A model generated the notes under the pieces. The model searched no databases. It saw only the letters and a list, made by a program, of their open reading frames with translations, and was not told the origin of the DNA. Source: Thioalkalicoccus limnaeus (GTDB lineage Bacteria; Pseudomonadota; Gammaproteobacteria; Chromatiales; Chromatiaceae). From it: a stretch of 64,000 nucleotides of DNA. Position numbers and translations under genes: made by a program. The stretch covers positions 186,001 through 250,000 of the forward strand of contig NZ_JBDKXB010000002.1 of NCBI RefSeq assembly GCF_041197575.1. The letters are read 5' to 3'. The stretch's first letter is position 1; each line of letters begins with the position of its first letter. Positions 20,325 through 28,754 of this stretch are shown here, piece after piece.

Positions 20325-22028
20325 ATGTCGGGCGCGCAGAACGAAGCAAGAATACGCACCAAGGCGAATCGAGACCTGCCATCGACCGGTCGGCGACGGC
20401 TCACGGCTGGCGAGGGTTTCGCTCTCGGACTGGCGGTGATCGCGTCATCGGCGGCGGCGCAACCCTTCGGCGATCCGGCGGGTCTTCCGGTGGCTTGGTT
20501 CACCGGTGTTGCCGGCATCTTGCTCGCCCTGGTCGCTGCGTTCGCCCTTTTCAACCGGGGGGCGCGTGGACGTCCCGTTGCCCGAAGCGGAAGGCGTCAT
20601 GAGGGATTCGATCAGGGTCTCGCGCGGTTGGCGGTGGGGTTCGTCAACCCACCCGGTGAGCGGCAGGCCGACGCGTTGGCCCAGGCGTTGATGCTGGCCT
20701 GTGAGCTATCCGGCGGCGATCGGGCTCATCTGTGGCGGTTCGATGAGGAGCAGGGGCTTGCGCAGTGCACTGAGCAGTGGTCGAGGGGTGGGATCGATCC
20801 GGTCGAGCGGCCGTCGGAGGTCACGATCCGCGACCGATCGCCGGCGTGGCTGGCCAAGCTGGGCGCTGGGGAAGTCATCGCCATGCCGCGCGCGTCGGCC
20901 GATTCCAAGTACTCGGGACTGGTGCGGGCACTCGTCGCGGAGCGCAAGCCACGCTCGTTGTTGGTCGTGCCGTTGATCGTGGCCGGCCGTCTTATCGGCT
21001 GGATCGGCATCGAAGCGGTGCGCAGGATGCGGAGATGGTCCGACGACGAGGCGGTGCATTTGGGGAACCTAGCCAGCCTGTTGGCGGCGGTGTCCGAACG
21101 CGACCGGATCGCGGCCGAGCGAACGACTACCGAGTTGCGTTACCGCGAAGCCATCGAGGACATACGCGAGGTCGTCTTCCAGACCGACGCCGATGGCCAT
21201 TGGACCTTTCTGAATTCGGCCTGGGAACGGATCACCGGTTTTTCCGTAGCCGATACGCTTGGACAATCGGCGCTCGATTTCATGCACGATGTCGACCGGC
21301 GGTTTGGTTGGATATCTCTCCGTACCTTGATTCGCCGCGAGGTCGATCAGTTTCGCTATCAACTCCGCTTCGTCACCCGCGATGGCCGTGAACGTTGGCT
21401 CGAGGCCAATGTTCGGCTGCGCCTCGGCCCGGACGGACAAGTACTTGGTCTGCGCGGTACGCTGATGGATGTCACCGAACGCAAGGCGGCCGACGAGGAG
21501 ATTCATAAGCTGGCCTTCTTCGATGCCTTGACCGGGTTGCCGAATCGGCGTCTGTTGCTCGACCGATTGCAGCAGACCTTGGCGAGCAGCGGTCGCAGCG
21601 GTCAGTATGGCGCGATCCTGTTCATCGATCTCGATAATTTCAAGGTTCTGAACGATACCCATGGGCACCATATGGGTGATCTGCTGCTGAAACAGGTGGC
21701 CGGACGGCTGCAGGGTTGCGTGCGGCGCAACGATACGGTCGCGCGCTTAGGCGGAGACGAGTTCGTCGTGATGCTGACGCAGTTGAGCGCCGAGGCCGAG
21801 CAAGCCGCGATTCAGGTCGGTATCGTCGGCGAGAAGATCCGAGCGGCCCTTGGGTTGCCCTACGACCTCGCCGGCCTGGACCACCGCAGCACGCCGAGTA
21901 TCGGTGCCACCCTCTTCGTCGATCATACGCTGTCGATCGAAGAGCTGCTCAAACGGGCCGATGTGGCCATGTACGAGGCCAAGGCGGCCGGCCGGAACGC
22001 GTTGCGTTTCGCCGAACCCGCCAGCTGA
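20325..22028 (+). CDS. membrane GAF-PAS-GGDEF diguanylate cyclase
   Basis: A 568-aa signalling protein predicted to make c-di-GMP. Two membrane helices lie near residues 30-75 with a very short periplasmic loop. A GAF-like domain (~100-265), a PAS domain (~275-395, FQTDADGHWTFLNSAWERIT plus PAC) and a GGDEF domain (~400-565) follow. The GGDEF signature is intact (ARLGGDEF). An inhibitory I-site RxxD (RRND) sits exactly five residues before it, so product feedback is expected. The ATG at 20325 is chosen for its strong ribosome site and because codons upstream are not conserved-looking. The input signal is unknown. Confidence 0.92.
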   Translation: MSGAQNEARIRTKANRDLPSTGRRRLTAGEGFALGLAVIASSAAAQPFGDPAGLPVAWFTGVAGILLALVAAFALFNRGARGRPVARSGRRHEGFDQGLARLAVGFVNPPGERQADALAQALMLACELSGGDRAHLWRFDEEQGLAQCTEQWSRGGIDPVERPSEVTIRDRSPAWLAKLGAGEVIAMPRASADSKYSGLVRALVAERKPRSLLVVPLIVAGRLIGWIGIEAVRRMRRWSDDEAVHLGNLASLLAAVSERDRIAAERTTTELRYREAIEDIREVVFQTDADGHWTFLNSAWERITGFSVADTLGQSALDFMHDVDRRFGWISLRTLIRREVDQFRYQLRFVTRDGRERWLEANVRLRLGPDGQVLGLRGTLMDVTERKAADEEIHKLAFFDALTGLPNRRLLLDRLQQTLASSGRSGQYGAILFIDLDNFKVLNDTHGHHMGDLLLKQVAGRLQGCVRRNDTVARLGGDEFVVMLTQLSAEAEQAAIQVGIVGEKIRAALGLPYDLAGLDHRSTPSIGATLFVDHTLSIEELLKRADVAMYEAKAAGRNALRFAEPAS

Positions 22029-22377
22029 GGCAACTTCGGCGAGAAAAAAGGACCATGTAGGTCGGGTTAGGGGCGCCAACTCTGAATCCGAAGTATCCGG
22101 TATGGCGCTCGATGCGCGCCGTAACCCGACATCGCCGTGGTCACCTTATTTCCGTGGGCTTGCCTAAGGCGACCGCCGTCCATTTTCATACCCTCGGACT
22201 TGTCTTGATGCCGAGTCTCTAGTGTCGCACTGGTGGTCACGGAGCCTGCGATGTCCCCGCCAGCCCGCCTCGAAGGCGAACGTCAATCCTGCGTCAACCG
22301 GCAAAAGGGTTTCCGGCGATCGCCCAAGCCCGGCCCGACGAGCGCGCCCACCGGCCGGGTTGGCCGAGCCACCCGGG
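22029..22377. other. intergenic region with REP-like inverted repeat
   Basis: This 349-base gap separates the convergent cyclase and threonylcarbamoyl-AMP synthase genes. It holds the inverted repeat listed separately at 22061-22130. No gene is supported. Confidence 0.7.
22061..22130. repeat. imperfect inverted repeat, REP-like
   Basis: GTCGGGTTA at 22061-22069 is mirrored by TAACCCGAC at 22122-22130, with GCGC-rich inner parts (GGGGCGC and GCGCGCC). Its place between convergent 3' ends is typical for REP-type or bidirectional terminator elements. The motif GTCGGGTTA...TAACCCGAC resembles dispersed repeats of other proteobacteria. No second copy is visible in this window. Confidence 0.6.
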
Positions 22378-23340
22378 CTAGGATGCCGGTGGCAAGGGCC
22401 GAGTGGCCCTGAGAATTCGGTCGTGCACCGCGCGCCATTCCGGCCCGTCGGGCGGTAACGCGACCAGTAACGCATCGCAACCGCTGGCATCGGCGGCATG
22501 CAGGGCGGCGTAGAATACGCGCGCAAAGTCGTCGGGTGTATCGGGCATCGGCCAGAAGTGCGCGACCGGCCAGCGCGGCTCCCGTTGCGCCAGCAGGCCG
22601 ACTCGCCCGGCCATGTCCGGTCGCGCGGCGGTGCCCGCCGCGATCCGGTAGCACGGCGTGCACGGGGCATAGTGCCGGGGCAGGCCGCCTGGCGCGCGCG
22701 TCCCGCTCGTGTGCGACGACTCGGCCAGTTGCACGTAAGGCGCCAGCATAGCGGCCGTGATGGCGCCGGGGCGAAGGATCGCGGGTTCGCCCGCGGTCAG
22801 ATCCAGGATCGTCGATTCGATGCCGATCTGGCAGGGGCCGCCGTCGACGACCGCGGCGATTCGTCCGGTCAGGTGGCGTTGTACGTGCGCGCTGGTGGTC
22901 GGGCTGACCTGACCGTAAGGATTGGCCGAGGGGGCCGCGACACCGCGCCCGAGCCGACGAAGGACCGCTTGCATCACTGGATGGGATGGGACCCGGACGG
23001 CCAGCGTCGTCTGGCCACCGGTAATCAGCGAAGATGCCCTCGGCCCGGCGACCAGGATCAGGGTCAGCGGACCAGGCCAGAAGACCGCCGCCAGTTGCCG
23101 TACGATCGGTGGCACCTCGGTCACCCATTCGCGCAACTGGTCCACTCCGGCCAGGTGCAGGATCAGCGGATGGTCGACCGGGCGACCCTTCGCCCGAAAG
23201 ATCTCGCGCAGCGCGTCCGGGTTTGCCGCATCCGCCGCGAGACCGTAAACGGTTTCGGTGGGTAGTGCGACCAGTCGCCCGGCGTCGAGCAGACGGGCCG
23301 CGGTGGCCAGGCCCTCGTCATCTGGGGTGAGGTAAAGCAT
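22378..23340 (-). CDS. L-threonylcarbamoyladenylate synthase (Sua5 type)
   Basis: Makes threonylcarbamoyl-AMP from threonine, bicarbonate and ATP for the t6A modification at tRNA position 37. The N-terminal YrdC/TsaC domain (~1-200) has PTETVYGLAADA, KGRPVDHPLILH, SANPYGQVSPTTSAHV and the DGGPCQIGIESTI motif. The additional ~110-residue C-terminal domain (ARVFYAALHAADASGCDALL) is typical of the longer Sua5 rather than the short TsaC of E. coli. At 320 aa it matches Sua5. It is divergent from sbtA. Confidence 0.94.
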   Translation of the reverse strand: MLYLTPDDEGLATAARLLDAGRLVALPTETVYGLAADAANPDALREIFRAKGRPVDHPLILHLAGVDQLREWVTEVPPIVRQLAAVFWPGPLTLILVAGPRASSLITGGQTTLAVRVPSHPVMQAVLRRLGRGVAAPSANPYGQVSPTTSAHVQRHLTGRIAAVVDGGPCQIGIESTILDLTAGEPAILRPGAITAAMLAPYVQLAESSHTSGTRAPGGLPRHYAPCTPCYRIAAGTAARPDMAGRVGLLAQREPRWPVAHFWPMPDTPDDFARVFYAALHAADASGCDALLVALPPDGPEWRAVHDRILRATRPLPPAS

Positions 23341-23432
23341 CCGTCGTCGATCCCGTGGTGTGATACATGTTCGTGCGGGTCGCCCGTGCCGGGCCCATGG
23401 TCGCTGCCGTGGGCGGACCGGCGGTCCCGAGT

Positions 23433-24401
23433 ATGACTGAGGAAAAGGCGTTGACAGACATCGATCCTATCATCTTGTTCTTCCTGTTGGGTCTTGCGGC
23501 GGGCCTGTTGCGTTCCGAACTCCGCCTTCCTTCCGCCGTCTACGATCTGATCAGCATGGTGTTGCTACTGGCGATCGGCCTCAAAGGTGGCGTCGAGTTG
23601 GCCCAGCAGCCTTTCGGCTACCTCTTGCCGCAGATCCTGGCCGTGATCGGTATGGGTTTTCTGCTGCCGTTGATCGCCTTTCCGGTCCTCCGCCATCTCG
23701 GTGGCTTCCGACGTGCCGATGCGGCGTCGATCGCTGCGCATTACGGCTCGGTCAGCGTAGCCACCTATGCCGTCGCGACGGCCTGGTTCGCGAGCCGCGA
23801 GATCGAATTCGAGGCCCACATGCCGCTGCTTCTCGTCGTGTTGGAGATACCCGCGATCCTCATCGGCATCCTGATGGCTCGCGGCTTATCCCGCGACGTG
23901 CCGCTTGCGACAGTCGGCCGAGAGGTCTTCCTGGGCAAGGGGATCGTGCTTCTGGTCGGCGGTCTCCTGATCGGATGGGTGGCCGGGCCGGGTGGCGTCG
24001 CATCGATCGAACCCCTGTTCTTCGATCTGTTCAAGGGCATACTGGCGTTGTTTCTACTCGAGATGGGGCTGATCACGGCCGCGCATTTCGGTGGCCTGAG
24101 GCGATACGGCGTCTTTCTGGTCCTGTTCGGCATCGGGATGCCGCTCTTTTCGGCGCTGATCGGGACGGCGTTCGGTCTGCTATTGGGGTTGTCTGTCGGC
24201 GGGACCGCCATCCTCGCCACCTTGGCGGCCAGCGCGTCCTATATTGCGGTTCCGGCGGCGATGCGTATCTCGGTTCCCGAGGCCAATCCAGCCCTCTCGC
24301 TCGCGGCGGCGCTCGGCGTCACCTTTCCATTCAATGTCCTAGTGGGGATACCGCTCTATCATGCGCTCGCCAGCTGGACACACCGCATTCTAGGAGGATA
24401 A
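23433..24401 (+). CDS. sbtA: sodium-dependent bicarbonate permease, SbtA family
   Basis: A 322-aa inner-membrane transporter of the SbtA family (formerly DUF897), predicted to import bicarbonate with sodium and so supply CO2 fixation. About ten hydrophobic segments are visible. Family blocks include DPIILFFLLGLAAGLLRSEL, HYGSVSVATYAVA, the PLLLVVLEIPAI helix and FPFNVLVGIPLYHALA. The start is set at ATG 23433 (MTEEKALTDID); an upstream in-frame ATG at 23367 is less likely. It is followed 4 bases later by a PII-like gene, the arrangement known for sbtA-sbtB in cyanobacteria and some autotrophic proteobacteria. Confidence 0.9.
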   Translation: MTEEKALTDIDPIILFFLLGLAAGLLRSELRLPSAVYDLISMVLLLAIGLKGGVELAQQPFGYLLPQILAVIGMGFLLPLIAFPVLRHLGGFRRADAASIAAHYGSVSVATYAVATAWFASREIEFEAHMPLLLVVLEIPAILIGILMARGLSRDVPLATVGREVFLGKGIVLLVGGLLIGWVAGPGGVASIEPLFFDLFKGILALFLLEMGLITAAHFGGLRRYGVFLVLFGIGMPLFSALIGTAFGLLLGLSVGGTAILATLAASASYIAVPAAMRISVPEANPALSLAAALGVTFPFNVLVGIPLYHALASWTHRILGG

Positions 24402-24405
24402 GCCA

Positions 24406-24708
24406 ATGTGGACCCATAAGCGCAAGGTCCTGACGATCATCACCGAGTCCGCATTGGAGCGCGTCTTGCTCGAGGACATCGAGCGGCTCGGGGCGCACGG
24501 GTATACGGTCAGCGATGTGCGTGGCAAGGGTCACCGCGGTGTTCGCACCTCCGCGTGGGATACCAATGCCAACATTCGCGTCGAGGTCGTTTGCGATGCG
24601 GAAACGGCGGCCGCAATCGCCTCTCGGTTGAAGGATCAGTACTACGAAAACTACGCGATCATTCAATACATTGCCGATGTTGAGGTGCTGCGGCCGGAGC
24701 GCTTCTGA
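24406..24708 (+). CDS. sbtB: PII-like regulator of bicarbonate transport (SbtB-like)
   Basis: A 100-aa PII superfamily protein predicted to bind adenyl nucleotides and gate SbtA. The ferredoxin-like core is visible (KVLTIITESALERVLLEDIE, IRVEVVCDAETAAAIASRL). The T-loop segment is GKGHRGVRTSAWDTNAN, without the tyrosine that is uridylylated in GlnB. The C-terminal Cys-pair loop of some cyanobacterial SbtB proteins is absent, since the protein ends RPERF. Assignment rests mainly on the neighbour: the gene lies 4 bases after sbtA. Confidence 0.87.
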   Translation: MWTHKRKVLTIITESALERVLLEDIERLGAHGYTVSDVRGKGHRGVRTSAWDTNANIRVEVVCDAETAAAIASRLKDQYYENYAIIQYIADVEVLRPERF

Positions 24709-24881
24709 ACGACACCGGGGGCCTGATCGCGGCGCGGTCGGGTGGGCATTCCGCCGCGATGGGCCAAGCGATGCGCGACAGTTGCCTACGCCAGCGGCCA
24801 GCAGGCCCGTATCGTCACGTCAGGGCCGCGACGGAAACGGTTCGTCGCGGTCGGAGCCCCGGTCATGCGCTCGCGCGCCGC

Positions 24882-25784
24882 TCAGGTCGCGGTGCGGCGT
24901 GTTCGACCGGTCAGGCGCTCCTCGGCTTCGCGGTATTTTTCGGCCGTCCTGTCGATGACCTCCTGAGGCAGCATCGGACCGGGTGGTGACTTGTCCCAGT
25001 TCAGCGTTTCCAGATAGTCGCGGACGAACTGCTTGTCGAAGCTCGGCGGGTTCACGCCGGGGTGGTAGCGATCGGCGGGCCAGAAACGCGAGGAATCCGG
25101 GGTCAGGACTTCGTCGATCAGGTGCAGTCGCCCCTGTTCATCGGTCCCGAACTCGAATTTGGTGTCGGCGATCAGAATGCCTCGCTCGCGGGCGTAGTCG
25201 GCGCAGGTGCTGTACAGGGTCAGGCTGACGTCGCGTACCTGTTCGGCCAACTCGCGACCGATCAGCTTGGCTGCCCGACGGAAATCGATGTTCTCGTCGT
25301 GTTCCCCGACGGCGGCCTTCGTCGAGGGCGTGAAGATCGCGCGCGGGAGCTTGTCGGCCAAGCGCAGGCCTTCCGGTAGCCTGATGCCGCAGACGGCCCC
25401 GGTGCGCTGATAATCCTTCCAGCCGGTGCCGATCAGGTAGCCCCGGACGACGGCCTCGATCGGCAAGGGGGTCAATCGGCGCACGACGATGGCCCGGTCG
25501 CCGAGTTCGGCCCGTTCGGTCGGATCGGTTATCACCCGGTCAGCGTCGAGATCCGACAGGTGGTTCGGCACCAATGCCCGGGTTCGATCGAACCAGAAAT
25601 GCGATACCCGGGTCAGGACCTCGCCTTTGCCGGGGATCGGCTGCGGCAGGACCACGTCGAACGCCGATAAACGGTCGCTGGTCACGATCAGCAGGTGATC
25701 GTCGTCGACCCGGTAGAGATCACGGACCTTGCCGCGGTGAATGAGCTCGAGATGGGTGAGATGCGATTCGTAGAGTGCCGACAT
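24882..25784 (-). CDS. purC: phosphoribosylaminoimidazole-succinocarboxamide synthase
   Basis: Joins CAIR and aspartate in purine synthesis (SAICAR synthetase). From the ATG at 25784 (MSALYESHL) it has 300 aa, the longer version also seen in yeast, rather than the ~237 aa E. coli type. Motifs are [41 protein letters not shown] and IADTKFEFG, with the C-terminal [12 protein letters not shown]. An in-frame upstream extension to 25904 is not conserved-looking. Confidence 0.95.
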   Translation of the reverse strand: MSALYESHLTHLELIHRGKVRDLYRVDDDHLLIVTSDRLSAFDVVLPQPIPGKGEVLTRVSHFWFDRTRALVPNHLSDLDADRVITDPTERAELGDRAIVVRRLTPLPIEAVVRGYLIGTGWKDYQRTGAVCGIRLPEGLRLADKLPRAIFTPSTKAAVGEHDENIDFRRAAKLIGRELAEQVRDVSLTLYSTCADYARERGILIADTKFEFGTDEQGRLHLIDEVLTPDSSRFWPADRYHPGVNPPSFDKQFVRDYLETLNWDKSPPGPMLPQEVIDRTAEKYREAEERLTGRTRRTAT

Positions 25785-25887
25785 TGCGGTTGCTTCCGTC
25801 GAAGATTCCCGGCGAGTATAACGGATTGGCAATCCTGCCATGGTCATTGACTCGATCCGCGAGTCCTCACCGAGGAGTCCCTTCCCG

Positions 25888-26274
25888 ATGACCCGAGAGA
25901 CCATCCGAACCGACCGTGCGCCGCAGGCGATCGGTACCTATTCGCAGGCCGTGCGGGTTGGTCGCACCCTATATCTGTCCGGCCAGATCCCGCTCGATCC
26001 CCAGACCATGACCTTGGTGACCGGCGACATCGTCGATCAGGTCCGGCGGGCTTTCGACAATCTGCAGGCGGTCGCCGAAGCGGCCGGCGGCACCCTCGGC
26101 GACCTGGTGAAGCTCAATGTCTTCTTGACCGATCTCGACCACTTCCAGGTCGTGAACCAGGTCATGGCCGAGTACTTCACCGAACCCTATCCCGCGCGGG
26201 CCGTGATCGGTGTCGCGGCACTCCCGCGCGGGGCCGCGATCGAGCTGGACGGTATTCTGGATCTCGCCGATTAG
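25888..26274 (+). CDS. ridA: RidA family reactive enamine/imine deaminase
   Basis: A 128-aa trimeric enzyme that hydrolyses reactive 2-aminoacrylate and related enamines. The conserved core [34 protein letters not shown], the catalytic-type arginine in [16 protein letters not shown] and the final AIELDGI are all present. The start at 25888 follows a GAGGAG site. The gene is divergent from purC; the start-to-start gap is about 100 bases. Confidence 0.94.
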   Translation: MTRETIRTDRAPQAIGTYSQAVRVGRTLYLSGQIPLDPQTMTLVTGDIVDQVRRAFDNLQAVAEAAGGTLGDLVKLNVFLTDLDHFQVVNQVMAEYFTEPYPARAVIGVAALPRGAAIELDGILDLAD

Positions 26275-26672
26275 GGTTTGCCCTGGCCGGAACCGCCGGC
26301 ATACCGGATTGTCCTCGCCCGGTGGAGTGGGTGCAAGGGAAGGCGACGACGCTGGGAAAGTCGGCACGGCAGTGCGCTCGGATGGGCGAACGATCGTGGC
26401 ATGTTGGCCGGGCGGCTGGACGAGGCGCCGTTCCACGGCCGGTCGGGGTCCTGGCAACGCCGGTGGCCGACCGCCGACATCTCGGAAACGGTGGCGCTGG
26501 GTCGGTGCTTGGACTGAGGCTCATCGAAGTTCAGAATATGGTGATATTCAAATGCTTTGATGCGAATCAAGATGAGCTGGCGGACGAGCCGCTAAACTCG
26601 GGAGCCGCAGGTGTCGCGGGCACCGGACGCGTGCCGCGCCCTGTGTTCTCAACCGACATGTGGAGAAAGGTA
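26275..26672. other. leader region of the sulfur globule gene
   Basis: No gene is supported in these 398 bases. The last ~150 bases drop in GC and hold a 16-base palindrome (GAATAT-N4-ATATTC, 26534-26549), a perfect FNR-type box and a -10-like hexamer, listed separately. Confidence 0.7.
26557..26598 (+). promoter_or_regulatory. FNR/CRP-type box and -10 for the sulfur globule gene
   Basis: TTGAT-GCGA-ATCAA at 26557-26570 is an exact match to the FNR consensus TTGAT-N4-ATCAA. TAAACT at 26593-26598 is a 4-of-6 match to a -10 box. If transcription starts near 26605, the box is centred close to -41.5, the class II activator position. The coding start is at 26673, leaving a leader of roughly 68 bases. 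The box is seen directly; the promoter model is inference. Confidence 0.65.
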
Positions 26673-27005
26673 ATGTTCTCGAAGAAACCTCTGCTGTTTG
26701 CGGCGGCTTTGGCCTCGTTCCTGGCCTTGGCTTCGTTCTCGGCCCAGGCCTTCTGGGGTCCTTTCAATGTCATGCGAGGCTGGGGCGACGGACCTTGGTA
26801 CGGTTACCCCTATTATGGCTATCCGTATTACGGCTATCCGTATTACGGGCATCCCTATTACGGTGGTTGGGCCCACCCGTACTACGGCGGCTGGGGTTAC
26901 CCCTATCAGGGTGGTTGGGGAGCTCCTTACGCCGGCTACCCTGCCGTCGCGGCCCCGGTCGTCAGCGCTCCGGCAGCGCCGGCTGAATCGAGCGCCGATT
27001 ACTGA
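26673..27005 (+). CDS. sulfur globule protein-like secreted Tyr/Gly/Pro-rich protein
   Basis: A 110-aa precursor with a clear signal peptide (KK then a hydrophobic core) ending SFSAQA, predicted cleavage before F27. The mature ~84 residues begin FWGPFNVMRGWG and consist largely of PYYGYPYYG/PYYGGW-type repeats. They contain about 19 tyrosines and no cysteine, and end in an Ala/Pro/Val tail. Composition, size, export signal and the FWGPF start match the sulfur globule envelope proteins (Sgp) of Chromatiaceae, which coat periplasmic sulfur deposits. Alternative: an unrelated Tyr-rich surface protein. The ATG at 26673 is preceded by AAAGG. A strong hairpin follows 26 bases after the stop. Which Sgp type (A, B or C) cannot be said from here. 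Confidence 0.78.
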   Translation: MFSKKPLLFAAALASFLALASFSAQAFWGPFNVMRGWGDGPWYGYPYYGYPYYGYPYYGHPYYGGWAHPYYGGWGYPYQGGWGAPYAGYPAVAAPVVSAPAAPAESSADY

Positions 27006-27031
27006 TCGGACGCAGCGGGATGCGTTTCCGT

Positions 27032-27057
27032 GCCTCCGCGCGGTCCTGCGCGGAGGC
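27032..27057 (+). terminator. perfect 10-bp hairpin after the sulfur globule gene
   Basis: GCCTCCGCGC and GCGCGGAGGC pair perfectly around a 6-base loop, starting 26 bases after the stop codon. There is no T-run, so it may stop transcription weakly or protect the 3' end of an abundant mRNA. Confidence 0.6.
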
Positions 27058-27257
27058 CGTTCCGGCAAGCCGACTGACCCTTCTCACCTCCCCGTTCGTC
27101 ATCGTCTCGAATGGCCGATGACTCGGCCTGCGCCCGGGCCGGCGGCACCTGCTGTGGTTCGGCTGGCTCGTCCCGAGGTTCACGCCTCGGTGTCGCCGCT
27201 GCTATGATCCCCTCTGAAGGGGGCCTTAAAAATTGCCATCCGGGTAATTTTTCCAGA

Positions 27258-27368
27258 CGCGAAGCGAAAATGCGATTTCCGCTTCGCTTCATTTTCAGTC
27301 GCTTAGGCGACTGAAAATGGCGGGGCATCCTTGCCCCGCGCGGGCACCTTGAATTTTTCAAGGTGCCC
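27258..27368. repeat. cluster of four adjacent hairpins
   Basis: Four successive dyads occupy about 110 bases between the sulfur globule gene and glk. They are GCGAAGCG/CGCTTCGC (from 27258, one bulge), a perfect 13-bp stem CATTTTCAGTCGC at 27290-27319 with loop TTAG, a perfect 8-bp stem GCGGGGCA at 27320-27339, and a perfect 12-bp stem GGGCACCTTGAA at 27342-27368. A degenerate relative of the middle part lies at 39878-39940. The surrounding 27006-27406 contains no supported gene. Confidence 0.85.
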
Positions 27369-27406
27369 TGAATCACTGCAAGGGTCGAGTGGGTCGGGAA
27401 TCGGAC

Positions 27407-28417
27407 ATGAAACGGGTGCTGGTCGGCGATGTCGGTGGGACCAAGACCATGCTGGCCGTTGCCGAGGCGACGCCCCAGAGTGTCGTCCTCGCCGATGCCA
27501 GGCGCTTCACGAGCCGGGATTTTTCGTCGCTCGAGGCGCTGGTGCGCTGCTACCTCGCGGAGCTTCCGATGGTTTGCACCGTGGCCGCGTTGGCGGTGGC
27601 CGGCCCCGTGCAGGACGGCCGCAGCCGAACGACCAACCTGCCCTGGATGCTCGATGCGCGGGCTATCGAGAGCGCGCTCGGGTTGCGTCATGTCTTGTTG
27701 ATGAATGATCTGGAAGCGGTCGGCTGGGGGATCCCCGACCTCGGCGACGAGGACCAGGAGATCTTGCACGCTGGTGAGCCCCCGTCGCGCGGCAATGCGT
27801 GTGTCATCGCGGCGGGCACGGGGCTGGGGCAGGCCGGGCTCTTCTGGGATGGTGCGCGCCATCACCCGTTCGCCACCGAGGGCGGGCACGCCGATTTCGC
27901 GCCGGGCGACGAGCTCGAGTGCGCGCTGATGTCGTACCTGCGGCAGACGCATGGCCGTGTCAGCTGGGAGCGGGTGTTGTCCGGATCGGGCTTGGTCGAG
28001 ATCCATCGTTTCCTGGTCGGGACCTCCGGTGCAGCGGTCCCAGACTGGCTCGAGCAGGAGTCGACGCATCGCGATCCGGCGGCGGCCATCGCCGAGGCGG
28101 CAGCCAAGGGCCGATGCTCCGATTGCGCCCAGGCGATGGATCTGTTTCTCCGCCTGTATGGCCGCGAAGCCGGTAATCTGGCCCTCAAGACGATGGCCTT
28201 GGGCGGTGTCTATATCGCCGGCGGCATCGCACCGAAGAATCTGTCGGCCCTGCGTGCCAGCCCCTTTCTCGACGCCTTTTTCAGCAAGGGGCGGATGGCG
28301 GCCTTGATGAAAAGGATGCCGGTGGTCGTGATCCTGACACCGAAGGCACCGCTCTATGGCGCGGCACGCTGTGTTGTCGCCGCTCGGGCCGACCAATCAT
28401 GGGAGACCATCGGATGA
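27407..28417 (+). CDS. glk: glucokinase
   Basis: ATP-dependent phosphorylation of glucose. It is a 336-aa member of the ROK-independent Glk family. The N-terminal phosphate motif is LVGDVGGTKTMLAV. The glucose-binding LMNDLEAVGWG, AAGTGLGQAG and EGGHADFAPGDELE motifs and the C-terminal GGVYIAGGIAPKN motif are intact. The start at ATG 27407 is chosen over GTG 27389 because it directly precedes the first strand. Its stop overlaps the start of the small HMA-domain gene (ATGA). Confidence 0.94.
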   Translation: MKRVLVGDVGGTKTMLAVAEATPQSVVLADARRFTSRDFSSLEALVRCYLAELPMVCTVAALAVAGPVQDGRSRTTNLPWMLDARAIESALGLRHVLLMNDLEAVGWGIPDLGDEDQEILHAGEPPSRGNACVIAAGTGLGQAGLFWDGARHHPFATEGGHADFAPGDELECALMSYLRQTHGRVSWERVLSGSGLVEIHRFLVGTSGAAVPDWLEQESTHRDPAAAIAEAAAKGRCSDCAQAMDLFLRLYGREAGNLALKTMALGGVYIAGGIAPKNLSALRASPFLDAFFSKGRMAALMKRMPVVVILTPKAPLYGAARCVVAARADQSWETIG

Positions 28418-28626
28418 TAGAGCTGAGAATCCAAGGGATGACCTGCCAGCATTGCGTTGCGGCCGTCCGTGAGGCCCTGGCCGATGTGCCGGGCGTGACG
28501 CAAGTGGTTTTCGTGGATCTGGAGACTCGCCGGGCACGCGTGGATGGAACGGCCATGCGGTCGACGCTCGTCGAGGCGGTGATCGCCGCTGGCTATCAGG
28601 TCGAGTCGGAGGACACGGAGCGATAG
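28414..28626 (+). CDS. heavy-metal-associated (HMA) domain protein, CopZ-like
   Basis: A 70-aa single-domain protein with the GMTCQHC metal-binding loop (CxxC) near the N-terminus and the conserved GVTQVVFVDLETRRARV strand pattern. Such proteins carry Cu(I) or other soft metals to P-type ATPases or regulators. No transporter or MerR-type regulator is adjacent, so the metal is unknown. It is translationally coupled to glk. Confidence 0.9.
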   Translation: MIELRIQGMTCQHCVAAVREALADVPGVTQVVFVDLETRRARVDGTAMRSTLVEAVIAAGYQVESEDTER

Positions 28627-28754
28627 GGATTCCGAGAGGGGCGTCCTTCTCGATCCGCGCGATCGTCGAAAACAGCGGCGGGGCGTCTCTGTTCCGCCAG
28701 GGTGCCTGGATCTTCAGGTGCCGGGGTTGAGGTCAGTATCCGTCGGGAGCCGTT

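Noticed and set aside
27258..27368. CRISPR array or simple terminator reading of the hairpin cluster
   Set aside because: The stems differ in sequence and are contiguous, with no spacers; no T-run follows for a classical terminator.
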